This document shows positions 1 to 7,920 of a stretch of 18,079 bases of DNA, in pieces. The position numbers and the translations under genes were made by a program. Numbering within the stretch: position 1 is the stretch's first letter; the number at the start of each line of letters is the position of its first letter. The stretch comes from DASCNA01 sp036011305. GTDB taxonomy: Bacteria; Verrucomicrobiota; Lentisphaeria; Victivallales; GWF2-38-69. The stretch is taken from positions 1 to 18,079 of the forward strand of contig DASCNA010000158.1 of assembly GCA_036011305.1 (NCBI GenBank), read 5' to 3'. The notes beneath the pieces were generated by a model. The model was not told the DNA's origin and searched no databases. It saw only the letters and a program-made list of their open reading frames with translations.

Positions 1-1
1 A

Positions 2-1432
2 ACAGTTGAATATGATATCACAAGGTCAATTTTTGATATTACACATAGAACTAAACCTAAAATAGGAATCATCAGTTCACTTCCAGTTATGGGTGGAGTT
101 ACAGGATTCATAGCTTCAGAATATAATAAAAAACCGCCCTGGATTTTTATTCAGGAACTGCAGAAAGAGTTTAGTTTAAAAGAACTCAATTATGATACTG
201 AAAATATCAACAGCAACCTCTCCCTGCTTATTATTATTCATCCGGCTAAACTTAGCTTAAAAACACAATTTGCAATTGACCAATATCTCCTTAAAGGGGG
301 AAATTTACTGGTTTTTACAGATTCTTACTGTTTCGCCGAAAGTAATATTGCAAGACAAAATATTCTTTCGAAACCTCAACCTCCTGGAGCTTCTAACCTA
401 CCTAAGCTTTTTTCTGCATGGGGTGTTAAATACTCACCGGCAGGTCAAGTAGTAATATCCCCTGATAATGCTTATAATCCAACAAACAACCCACTGGGTA
501 AAGAACATCCGGCAATATTAAATTTTACTGAAACTTATTTCAACAATAACAATATCGTAATGTCAGGCCTAAATAAGATTAACATGGTTTTTGCTGGAGC
601 ATTCACATTAAATTCTAAACCCAATATTAAAAAAACAATATTGCTGAAAACTTCGACTTATAGCGAACTTTTTAACAACTTCTCATTTTATATACCAAGT
701 GAAGAGCTTTTGATGAACTTTAAATCTCTCAACAAACCGCAAAATCTTATAGTTCAGTTAACCGGTAAATTCAAGACAGCTTTTCCAAACGGCACTCCTA
801 AAATAAAAGGAGGTCAAGATCAGCAAAAAACAGTTTCAAAACATAAATCACTGACTGTATCTTCAAAACCTGCCGCTATTATTCTGGCAGGAGATGTGGA
901 TATGTTATTTAACCCTTTTATTGTAGCCAAACAGCAGATATATGGCAAAACAGTTATCGCTCCGATCAATAATAATCTTGACTTTGTACTAAATGCAGTA
1001 GATCAACTATCAGGCGATACAAACATAATGAATATAAGAACAAGAACCCGAACTAAATATCAGTTTCAAAAATTTGAAGATATTATTAATTCTACAAAAC
1101 GGAAATACCGCAAAAAAACTTCTGAGCTTCAGGGTAAGTTAAAAAGAACTGAAAACTATATCAAGACTTTAGAATCTGAAAATAGCAATGAAGCAGTTAA
1201 CCTTGAAAAGCTGAATGCAATACAGAAGTTTAAAAAAGAAGCAAAGAAAACAAGAAAAGAATTAAAACAGTTAAGAGTTCAATTAAGAGAAAATGTTGTC
1301 TCTATAAAAATGTGGCTGAAACTGTTGAATATAGCTCTAATCCCTATAATACTGAGTATCCTGGGAATAATTATCGGATTAAAAAGGAAAATGAATCATA
1401 TCAAACAACTTCATTCAACAAATACAGACTAA
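2..1432 (+). CDS. GldG-type ABC transporter auxiliary protein, 5'-truncated by window edge
   Basis: The reading frame is open from the left edge (first whole codon at base 2), so the ATG at 89 is internal and the true start lies outside the window. The stretch KPKIGIISSLPVMGG at about 56-100 is typical of the GldG/ABC_transp_aux family (PF09822), the periplasm-facing partner of an ABC permease. The C-terminal part has a long charged coiled coil (about 1080-1300), then one hydrophobic segment (about 1313-1380) and a short basic tail. This is the usual GldG layout: a soluble domain followed by a C-terminal membrane anchor. The DUF4340 gene follows 5 bases after the stop, the classic GldG partner order. 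In Bacteroidetes such proteins serve gliding motility. In other phyla the same pair belongs to uncharacterised exporters, and no gliding gene is seen here. The family call is firm; the substrate is unknown. Confidence 0.85.
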   Translation, partial: TVEYDITRSIFDITHRTKPKIGIISSLPVMGGVTGFIASEYNKKPPWIFIQELQKEFSLKELNYDTENINSNLSLLIIIHPAKLSLKTQFAIDQYLLKGGNLLVFTDSYCFAESNIARQNILSKPQPPGASNLPKLFSAWGVKYSPAGQVVISPDNAYNPTNNPLGKEHPAILNFTETYFNNNNIVMSGLNKINMVFAGAFTLNSKPNIKKTILLKTSTYSELFNNFSFYIPSEELLMNFKSLNKPQNLIVQLTGKFKTAFPNGTPKIKGGQDQQKTVSKHKSLTVSSKPAAIILAGDVDMLFNPFIVAKQQIYGKTVIAPINNNLDFVLNAVDQLSGDTNIMNIRTRTRTKYQFQKFEDIINSTKRKYRKKTSELQGKLKRTENYIKTLESENSNEAVNLEKLNAIQKFKKEAKKTRKELKQLRVQLRENVVSIKMWLKLLNIALIPIILSILGIIIGLKRKMNHIKQLHSTNTD

Positions 1433-1437
1433 TATTT

Positions 1438-2514
1438 ATGAATAAAAATACTACATTAAAATTAATAATTATTGCAGTAATATTAACTATTATAAGTTTT
1501 ATAATCCTTTTATTTCAAAGTTACAGATTATCTTCTTACAGCAACAAAATAGGATCCGATGTATTCAAAGATTTTAACCCTGATTCCATATACTCAATTC
1601 GAATAATTAAACCTGGTAGAAGAATTATTAAGTTAAATAAAAATAATAATAACATCTGGACAATAGGCAATTATTTTAATTACCCTGCAGACAAAATTAA
1701 AATATCAGGCTTACTGAGTACTCTTAAAGAAATAAAAATAGTACAGAATGTTATAGTTGATAAAACCAGTTTTAAGTATCTTAAACTTCTTCCTCCAGGC
1801 ACTAATAAAGAATATTCAGGAACAGAAATTAAAATATTTGATAAAAATAAATCGCTATTATATTCAGCTATATTAGGTTCTATAAAATATAGGCAAATAT
1901 CCTTGAATAAAAAAATACCTATTGGGAGATTCGTATATCTTCCAAAAACAGAAAATGTAATTTTCAATGATGAGCTTTTAAGTGAAACAGGACTTCCGGC
2001 TAAAGAATGGATGAACAAAGAATTTGCACAAATAACGAATATAAAATCAATTAAACTCAGTAAAAACTCTAAGGAATTGTGGAGTCTGGCTAAAGATACA
2101 GAAAATTCACCTTTTTTATTTAAAAATACCTATAAAGATAAAAATATAGATTATGACACAATAGAAAGGCTGTTAAACACTCTGAATAATTTCCAGTTTG
2201 ATTCAATTGCTTCCCCAAAACTTGATTCAATAGATACCGGAATTTCGACCTGCTATATAGTTAGAGTTGATACTTTCACTAACTTCCAATACAATATTTA
2301 CATAGGTAAAAAAGTAAATAACTACAGATATGTAAAAGTTAAAATAACTTTCGATAATAAGGATTTAACAAAAACAAAAAGTATATTTAAATGGACTTAT
2401 TTAATTGAAAATAATCGAATTGATATTCTGCTACGTAAACAGAATACATTTTACAAAACGAAACAGAATACTAAAAGAAATAAAGTAAACACATATTTAA
2501 ACCCAATTAGTTAA
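1438..2514 (+). CDS. DUF4340 domain membrane-anchored protein
   Basis: This 358-residue protein has an N-terminal signal-anchor (hydrophobic residues about 8-27 after MNKNTTLK) and an extracytoplasmic domain. The domain carries the DUF4340 pattern: a Trp in a short beta strand (NIWTIGNYFNYPADK), then a helix reading ISGLLSTLKEIKIVQNV. An in-frame GTG at 1312 would add 42 residues, but those overlap the upstream gene and lie before the anchor, so ATG 1438 is chosen. There is no clear Shine-Dalgarno site. With only 5 bases separating it from the GldG-like gene, translational coupling is likely. DUF4340 proteins regularly follow GldG-like genes and are thought to belong to the same ABC export complex. 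Biochemical function is unknown. The cca gene begins 14 bases later on the same strand. Confidence 0.8.
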   Translation: MNKNTTLKLIIIAVILTIISFIILLFQSYRLSSYSNKIGSDVFKDFNPDSIYSIRIIKPGRRIIKLNKNNNNIWTIGNYFNYPADKIKISGLLSTLKEIKIVQNVIVDKTSFKYLKLLPPGTNKEYSGTEIKIFDKNKSLLYSAILGSIKYRQISLNKKIPIGRFVYLPKTENVIFNDELLSETGLPAKEWMNKEFAQITNIKSIKLSKNSKELWSLAKDTENSPFLFKNTYKDKNIDYDTIERLLNTLNNFQFDSIASPKLDSIDTGISTCYIVRVDTFTNFQYNIYIGKKVNNYRYVKVKITFDNKDLTKTKSIFKWTYLIENNRIDILLRKQNTFYKTKQNTKRNKVNTYLNPIS

Positions 2515-2528
2515 TAAAAACAGCTGCC

Positions 2529-3857
2529 ATGCCTGACAATAAAACATTATATAATACTGCATTTAAAATTATTCAGAAACTCCAGAATAATGGTTATGAA
2601 ACATTTATTGTAGGTGGATCTGTCAGAGATAAACTACTGGGCTATCAGGTCAAAGACATTGATATAGTCACTTCTGCCCAGCCTCACATTATAAATGAGT
2701 TATTTAAAAAAACCTATAATATCGGTGCTGCTTTCGGTATAGTTAATATAATAGAAAATAAATATTCTTTCGAAGTAGCTACATTCAGAAAAGAGTCAGA
2801 TTATGAAGATGGACGCCATCCGACTAAAATCGAATATACAGAAAGCCCTGAGCTTGATGCCATGCGCAGAGATTTTACAATCAATGCACTTTATTATGAT
2901 CCTATAAACAATAAAATAATTGATTTCCATAATGGTATTGATGATATCAAAAAAGGTATACTGCGAACGATTGGACCGGCTGAGAAACGTTTTAAAGAGG
3001 ACTATTTAAGAATACTTAGAGCAATAAGATTTTCATTAAGGTTTGACATTAAAATCGACCAGGAAATACTCGAAGTTATACCAAACTTGGCAAATTCATT
3101 AAATAAACTTTCCAAGGAAAGAGTAAGAGATGAACTTTGTAAAATTTTTACAGGTCCCGCGCCTGATAAAGCATTTCAATTATTATATGATACCGGTATC
3201 ATGGATGCTATACTTCCTGAACTGTCAAATTTAAAAGGAGTAACACAACCCAAAGCTTACCACCCAGAAGGAGATGTCTTTGAGCATACTAAAATAATGC
3301 TCTCTAAAATGGCTATGCCTTCATTGGAACTTGCCTGGGCAATACTGCTTCATGATATTGGTAAACCGGATACTCTTGAAATTGGCTCAAACGGAATAGA
3401 AAGGTTCTACTTTCATGCTAATCACGGTAAAAATATTGCAAAAAAAATACTCATAAAATATAAACTGCCTAAAAAAACTATTGATAGAGTTTCTTATGCA
3501 GTTAAAAATCATATGAGATTTGGTGTAGTTCATGAAATGAGGGTGTCTAAATACATAGCACTTATGGCAGAACCAACCTTTCCTCTTGAACTTGAACTTC
3601 ACAGAATTGACTGCCTAAGCAGCCACATGAATGTAGAAAACTTTATATTTCTTATAGATAAATTAATAGAACAGAAGGGAGAAACAAAACTTCCTCCTCC
3701 GTTGATTACCGGTAATGATCTGATTAAATTAGGATTGAAACCCGGTCCGATATTTAATAAACTTCTGAATAATATCAGAGTTAAACAAATAGAAAAAAGT
3801 ATTAATACAAAAAAAGAAGCCATTAGAACAGTTAAAGAATTAATACAGCATATTTAA
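2529..3857 (+). CDS. cca: CCA tRNA nucleotidyltransferase / poly(A) polymerase family, with HD domain
   Basis: This 442-residue class II nucleotidyltransferase would add or repair the 3' CCA end of tRNA (or add A only, or polyadenylate RNA; the sequence cannot decide). Visible motifs are the head signature IVGGSVRD (27-34), the metal-binding pair D43/D45 in KDIDIV, RRDFTINAL (113-121) and the neck motif RILRAIRF (161-168), which belongs to the RNA and primer binding region. A C-terminal HD phosphohydrolase-like domain follows, with H253 in VFEHTK and the HD pair H275-D276 in LLHDIGKP. Many bacterial CCA enzymes have such an HD domain with 2',3'-cyclic phosphodiesterase or phosphatase activity. 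No Shine-Dalgarno is visible; the ATG at 2529 places the first motif at the usual distance. murA follows 71 bases downstream on the same strand. Confidence 0.9.
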   Translation: MPDNKTLYNTAFKIIQKLQNNGYETFIVGGSVRDKLLGYQVKDIDIVTSAQPHIINELFKKTYNIGAAFGIVNIIENKYSFEVATFRKESDYEDGRHPTKIEYTESPELDAMRRDFTINALYYDPINNKIIDFHNGIDDIKKGILRTIGPAEKRFKEDYLRILRAIRFSLRFDIKIDQEILEVIPNLANSLNKLSKERVRDELCKIFTGPAPDKAFQLLYDTGIMDAILPELSNLKGVTQPKAYHPEGDVFEHTKIMLSKMAMPSLELAWAILLHDIGKPDTLEIGSNGIERFYFHANHGKNIAKKILIKYKLPKKTIDRVSYAVKNHMRFGVVHEMRVSKYIALMAEPTFPLELELHRIDCLSSHMNVENFIFLIDKLIEQKGETKLPPPLITGNDLIKLGLKPGPIFNKLLNNIRVKQIEKSINTKKEAIRTVKELIQHI

Positions 3858-3928
3858 TAAGCTACCGCATAATGAAGTATTGAATTGAAATAAGCAAAAA
3901 TTTTTAATTAGAAAGTTATAACTATACA

Positions 3929-5215
3929 ATGAAAAGTTTTTTAATAGAAGGTTCAAAAACACCTCTCAGTGGTGAAATTACAGTAAACGGGAATAAAAAT
4001 GCAGTCTTACCAATGATTGCAGCAACTTTACTCACAGACGGAAAAATTATTCTGAAAAATGTTCCTGACATAATTGACGTTGATATTATGTTAAAAATAG
4101 CTGAATCATTAGGAACTGAAATACACAAAGATAAGGACAAAATCACTCTACAGACAAAGAGTGTAACTAATACTTCTCTTTCAAAAGATTTTTGCACAAA
4201 AATAAGAACATCGCTGATGTTTGCAGGTCCTTTGACTGCCAGAGCCGGACAGGCTTCATTGTGGCCTCCCGGTGGAGATGTAATAGGCAGAAGACGCCTT
4301 GACGGTCATTTTTATGGCTTAAGAGGATTAGGTGCTGAAATAATATCTGAAAATGTTCCCTATCAATTCAAACGTAAAATAAACCTGCAGGGAAAAGATC
4401 TTTTTCTTGATGAAGCCAGCGTAACAGCAACAGAGCATATTATGATGACAGCAGTTCTGGCAAAAGGGCAGACAATTATCCGAAATGCCGCGGCAGAACC
4501 TCATGTATGCGACTTAGGCGAATTGCTAATTAAAATGGGTGCCAAAATTTCAGGTTTAACTACTAATACAATCACAATTGACGGTGTAGACAAACTTCAT
4601 GGAACTGAACACACTATTGTCGGTGATCATATTGAAGCTGCAAGTTTTTTAAATCTTGCAGCCGCAACTGGCGGGGGTATTACAATCAACGGTACACTTC
4701 CAAGACATTACTGGATGACCAGACGAGTATTCGAACGTTTTGGTGTACACTTTGAACTTCAACCTAACCATATTTTTATGCCGCCAGGTCAGGAACTCGA
4801 AATTAAGCCTGATTTCGGTAACAGCATACCCGTCATATCTGATGGAACTTGGCCTCAATATCCATCTGATATGATGAGTTGCACAATAGTTATGGCAACT
4901 CAGGCAAAAGGAACAGTAATGTTTTTTGAAAAAATGTTTGAAAGTAGAATATATTTTGTTGACAGATTAATAGGAATGGGAGCTGCAGCAGTAGTATGTG
5001 ACCCTCATAGAGTAGTAATTTCAGGTCCCAGCCCATTAAGATGCAGTGAACTGTCTAGTCCTGATATAAGATCCGGCATGGCACTTTTAATAGCAGCTCT
5101 ATGCGCAAAAGGAAAAAGTGTAATTAATAATACCCATGTAATCTCAAGGGGCTATGAAAACATTGTTGAAAAGATTCAATCTATTGGAGGAAAAATCACT
5201 TTAATTGACCAATAA
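3929..5215 (+). CDS. murA: UDP-N-acetylglucosamine 1-carboxyvinyltransferase (MurA), Cys-to-Asp variant
   Basis: MurA transfers enolpyruvate from PEP to UDP-GlcNAc, the first committed cytoplasmic step of peptidoglycan synthesis. The 428 residues match the family length. Seen are the N-terminal lysine-asparagine pair K23-N24 (GNKNAVLP), R93 in IRTSLMFAGPL, the mobile catalytic loop PPGGDVIGRRRLDGH (113-127), GDHIEAASF (232-240) and D314 in YPSDM, the probable general base. In the catalytic loop the usual Cys (E. coli Cys115, in PGGC) is Asp (D117). Asp at this position is known in Mycobacterium tuberculosis, Chlamydia and Borrelia MurA and removes the residue that fosfomycin alkylates. The gene lies 71 bases after cca and 4 bases before the SEDS gene, consistent with co-transcription. 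No Shine-Dalgarno precedes the ATG. A paralogous EPSP-synthase-fold enzyme with another substrate is possible but less likely. Confidence 0.9.
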   Translation: MKSFLIEGSKTPLSGEITVNGNKNAVLPMIAATLLTDGKIILKNVPDIIDVDIMLKIAESLGTEIHKDKDKITLQTKSVTNTSLSKDFCTKIRTSLMFAGPLTARAGQASLWPPGGDVIGRRRLDGHFYGLRGLGAEIISENVPYQFKRKINLQGKDLFLDEASVTATEHIMMTAVLAKGQTIIRNAAAEPHVCDLGELLIKMGAKISGLTTNTITIDGVDKLHGTEHTIVGDHIEAASFLNLAAATGGGITINGTLPRHYWMTRRVFERFGVHFELQPNHIFMPPGQELEIKPDFGNSIPVISDGTWPQYPSDMMSCTIVMATQAKGTVMFFEKMFESRIYFVDRLIGMGAAAVVCDPHRVVISGPSPLRCSELSSPDIRSGMALLIAALCAKGKSVINNTHVISRGYENIVEKIQSIGGKITLIDQ

Positions 5216-5219
5216 TTAA

Positions 5220-6320
5220 ATGAATGATAATAGTAAATCGGGCATATTAGATTCAAATATTATTTCTATTGGAATAATTGTTTTTCTCATAGGTATCTGT
5301 GGCTGTTTTGCCATTTACAATTCTACATTTGATAATCAGAATTCAACTTATTTTGCATTAAAGCAGTTGGTATGGCTTGTAATAGGTATTGGGATTTATT
5401 TTATAACTGCCAACATTCCTTTTTCATATTACAAAAAGAATATCATACTTATAGCAGTAGCTACATGGTTACTGCTACTCATTGTATTGGTAGTTGGCAA
5501 AAAACATAATGGGATGACAGGATGGATTATATTACTTAATTACCCATTTACTATTTTTCTTCAGCCGGCAGAAATAGCAAAACCGGTTTTTATATTAACC
5601 ATGGCGGCTATTTGTTACAGATATACTTCGGAACCCAAAAAGTTTTTATATTTAATACTTATTTATATTATTTGGATCATCCCAATCCTATTAGAGCCGG
5701 ATTATGGAACTGCGGCAGTTTATTCTGTAGGATTTATAATAATATACTGGATAAGCGATGGCAGAAAAGCCTATTTTATCATTCTTATTATTGCACTTAT
5801 CATCATCTGTTCTGCAATAATATATTTTAAACCCTATGTACTGAAAAGAATTATTGGCTTTCTGTTTCCGCTTGAGCATTCTAAAAGTTCAGGATGGCAC
5901 ATATTACAGTTTAGAAAAGCCCTACAGCATGGAGGAATGACAGGAGCAGGTCTCGGGAAAGCATTTTGGTCTAATACTTATCTTCCACTGCCCCACAGCG
6001 ATTCTATATTTGCTTCTATAGTAGAATCTGCAGGCTTTCTGCTGTCTTTTTTAATTCCAGCCTCTTTTGTTGCCATATTTGCATTTGTATGCTACTATTT
6101 TACTAAAATCGGCAATAAACTCATTTGCCTTTTTTCCATAAGTTTAGCAGGAATTATAACCTTCCAGGCACTTTTGCATATCAGCGTAAATATTGGCTTA
6201 CTTCCACCAACAGGTATAACTCTACCACTCATCAGCTATGGAGGAAGCTCTATAGTCTCAACGATGCTTTCAATCGGTATGATAGTAAGTGCATTAGAAT
6301 ATACAAAAATTGAAAAATAG
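5220..6320 (+). CDS. ftsW: SEDS-family peptidoglycan glycosyltransferase (FtsW/RodA type, probably FtsW)
   Basis: This is a polytopic membrane protein of 366 residues with about ten hydrophobic segments. SEDS proteins polymerise lipid II into glycan strands with a class B PBP partner. Family hallmarks are LQPAEIAKP (115-122), LEPDYGTA (158-165), the periplasmic-loop motif LPLPHSDSIFA (255-265) with D261 at the position of the essential Asp (E. coli FtsW D297), and GITLPLISYGGSS near the C-terminus. The GITLPLISYGGSS form and the position right after murA, in the same window as ftsI, favour FtsW over RodA, but the call is not decisive. Departures from the textbook pattern are PHSDS instead of AHTDF and VESAG instead of GEELG. 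Start codon and murA stop are separated by 4 bases, so coupling is likely. A likely partner is the FtsI-like protein encoded at 7913-9658. Confidence 0.85.
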   Translation: MNDNSKSGILDSNIISIGIIVFLIGICGCFAIYNSTFDNQNSTYFALKQLVWLVIGIGIYFITANIPFSYYKKNIILIAVATWLLLLIVLVVGKKHNGMTGWIILLNYPFTIFLQPAEIAKPVFILTMAAICYRYTSEPKKFLYLILIYIIWIIPILLEPDYGTAAVYSVGFIIIYWISDGRKAYFIILIIALIIICSAIIYFKPYVLKRIIGFLFPLEHSKSSGWHILQFRKALQHGGMTGAGLGKAFWSNTYLPLPHSDSIFASIVESAGFLLSFLIPASFVAIFAFVCYYFTKIGNKLICLFSISLAGIITFQALLHISVNIGLLPPTGITLPLISYGGSSIVSTMLSIGMIVSALEYTKIEK

Positions 6321-6459
6321 ATTACAGTATTTTTTTGTCCTTCAAATTTATAATTATTTTTTGTTTTCTTGATGGCCACTGTATGATATATTAAATAAGT
6401 ATAGATAAGTTTTTTTAATATGAGCAAAATAAAAGCTTCCATTAACCGTGTATAATAAT

Positions 6460-7920
6460 ATGAAATTTTACCATGAACAGTTGAAAAAATTCAGAAAATC
6501 CAAACGATATTCAATGGAACACCTGGCTCGGAAAATTAATGTTACAAGGGTAACTCTATGGGCATGGGAAAAAGGTAAAAGAAATCCTCCGAAAAATAAA
6601 ATAATACAGCTTGCCAAAATACTAGATGTAGATGTGTCAAGTATTTCAGATATAGAAATAAAAGCCCCTGCCATAGAGACAAATTTTACTGAAGTTGCCA
6701 CATCCTGGCTCAGGATGGCCGAAACAACTTACGATAAACATCAAATGCATTTTGATAACCTTATGAGCGGCTTAAACTTTATTAATAAAGAATTGAAACA
6801 GACTAAACTTCTCATAGATACTCTCTTGATGTCTGTTAATGCAATTTTTTATATTAAAGATACTGAATCAAGATATGTAATAGCAAATAAGTCTTTTCTC
6901 GAATCTATATCTTATGCTATTGAATATAGAGTAATGGGCAAAAAAGATATTGATTTTTTCCCAGCCAGAGAGGCCAAATTTAATGAAAAGCAGGATGAAG
7001 AAGTACTGGCAAGCGGTCAGGCAATTATGGATACTGAAAACTACATACCAGGATCAAGAAAAAAGAAATGGGGATTAATTTCCAAAATACCTATTACTAA
7101 TGCTAAAGGTAATACGGTTGGACTGCTTGGTATGTTTGTTGATATTACAGAAAGAAAGAAATCAGAACGTTTCAAAGAACTGCTTGACTCGATCATAAGC
7201 GAAACTTCTGATGCCATATGGATAGAAACCTACTCTGTTTCAAATAAAGAATTCATATATATATCAAAATCTATTGAAAACATCACCGGATACTCATCTG
7301 ATAAATTTAAAAAAAAAGGAATAAGTTTCTTAACAGAAACCTGTATACATAAGAAGGATCGTGAATATTATAAAAATCTACTGACAGAGTACAATATACG
7401 CAACTTTGAAATAAATCGAAAAAAATATAATAATAAAAGATTATACACATGCAGAATAGTTAAACCTGACGGTTCAATCAGATGGATTGAAGAAGTCATT
7501 TCTGTTCACGAATTTTTTAATACTAAATGTATATGTTTTTTAATTAGAGATATTACGGAAAAAAAAGAGAAAGAAGATTTTACTAAAGATCTAATTACAT
7601 CTTCTCTAAATGCATTTCCCGATGGTTACATAATAACAAATGATAACGAACTGTTTTTCAACAAATCTTTTGAGAAAATAATAGGATATGCAAGATCAGC
7701 AATCCTGTCCGACACAAATATATGGTTGAACAGATGCGTACATCCCGAAGATTTAGAAAAAGAGAAAAAATACTTTGAAACTAACTCATATCCTGAAATT
7801 AGGCAATGTAAAATCATCAATGGAAACAGTCTGAAAACTCAAAAGTTAGAACTGAGAAGATTTGTATTTGAACATGATTCTACAAACTATTCAGCAACTG
7901 TATTCAAGGATATTACTTAG
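6460..7920 (+). CDS. XRE-type HTH regulator with three PAS domains, no output domain
   Basis: The protein has 486 residues from ATG 6460; a GTG at 6448 would add four more, and neither start has a Shine-Dalgarno. Residues about 2-60 form a Cro/C1-type HTH (SMEHLARKINVTRVTLWAWEKG, cited by its 19-40 position). Three PAS/PAC units follow: about 115-232 (ending FVDITERKK), about 240-368 (ending IRDITEKKE) and about 375-486 (ending FKDIT). The chain stops exactly at the DIT motif that closes the third PAC, where such proteins usually continue into a linker and a histidine kinase, GGDEF or other output domain. It may therefore be a sensor-regulator acting through its own HTH, or the remnant of a longer protein. 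Its last 8 bases overlap the end of ftsI on the other strand. It sits between two cell-wall gene groups, but its targets and signal are unknown. Confidence 0.8.
   Translation: MKFYHEQLKKFRKSKRYSMEHLARKINVTRVTLWAWEKGKRNPPKNKIIQLAKILDVDVSSISDIEIKAPAIETNFTEVATSWLRMAETTYDKHQMHFDNLMSGLNFINKELKQTKLLIDTLLMSVNAIFYIKDTESRYVIANKSFLESISYAIEYRVMGKKDIDFFPAREAKFNEKQDEEVLASGQAIMDTENYIPGSRKKKWGLISKIPITNAKGNTVGLLGMFVDITERKKSERFKELLDSIISETSDAIWIETYSVSNKEFIYISKSIENITGYSSDKFKKKGISFLTETCIHKKDREYYKNLLTEYNIRNFEINRKKYNNKRLYTCRIVKPDGSIRWIEEVISVHEFFNTKCICFLIRDITEKKEKEDFTKDLITSSLNAFPDGYIITNDNELFFNKSFEKIIGYARSAILSDTNIWLNRCVHPEDLEKEKKYFETNSYPEIRQCKIINGNSLKTQKLELRRFVFEHDSTNYSATVFKDIT

Noticed and set aside
89..91. ATG 89 as the true start of the GldG-like protein
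   Set aside because: The frame is open to the window edge and the family motif KPKIGIISSLPV lies upstream of this ATG.
1312..1437. GTG start giving a longer DUF4340 protein
   Set aside because: The extra 42 residues overlap the upstream gene and precede the signal-anchor; they show no family similarity.
4649..4858. Minus-strand reading frame inside murA
   Set aside because: Shadow of the murA coding sequence with no independent motif or ribosome site; the same applies to other antisense frames within recognised genes.
6315..6387. Inverted repeat TACAGT/ACTGTA after the SEDS gene as terminator
   Set aside because: The arms are six bases long and roughly 50 bases apart with no T-tract after the second arm.
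6448..6459. GTG start for the XRE-PAS protein
   Set aside because: It adds only four residues without a ribosome site; the ATG at 6460 sits at the natural start of the HTH domain.
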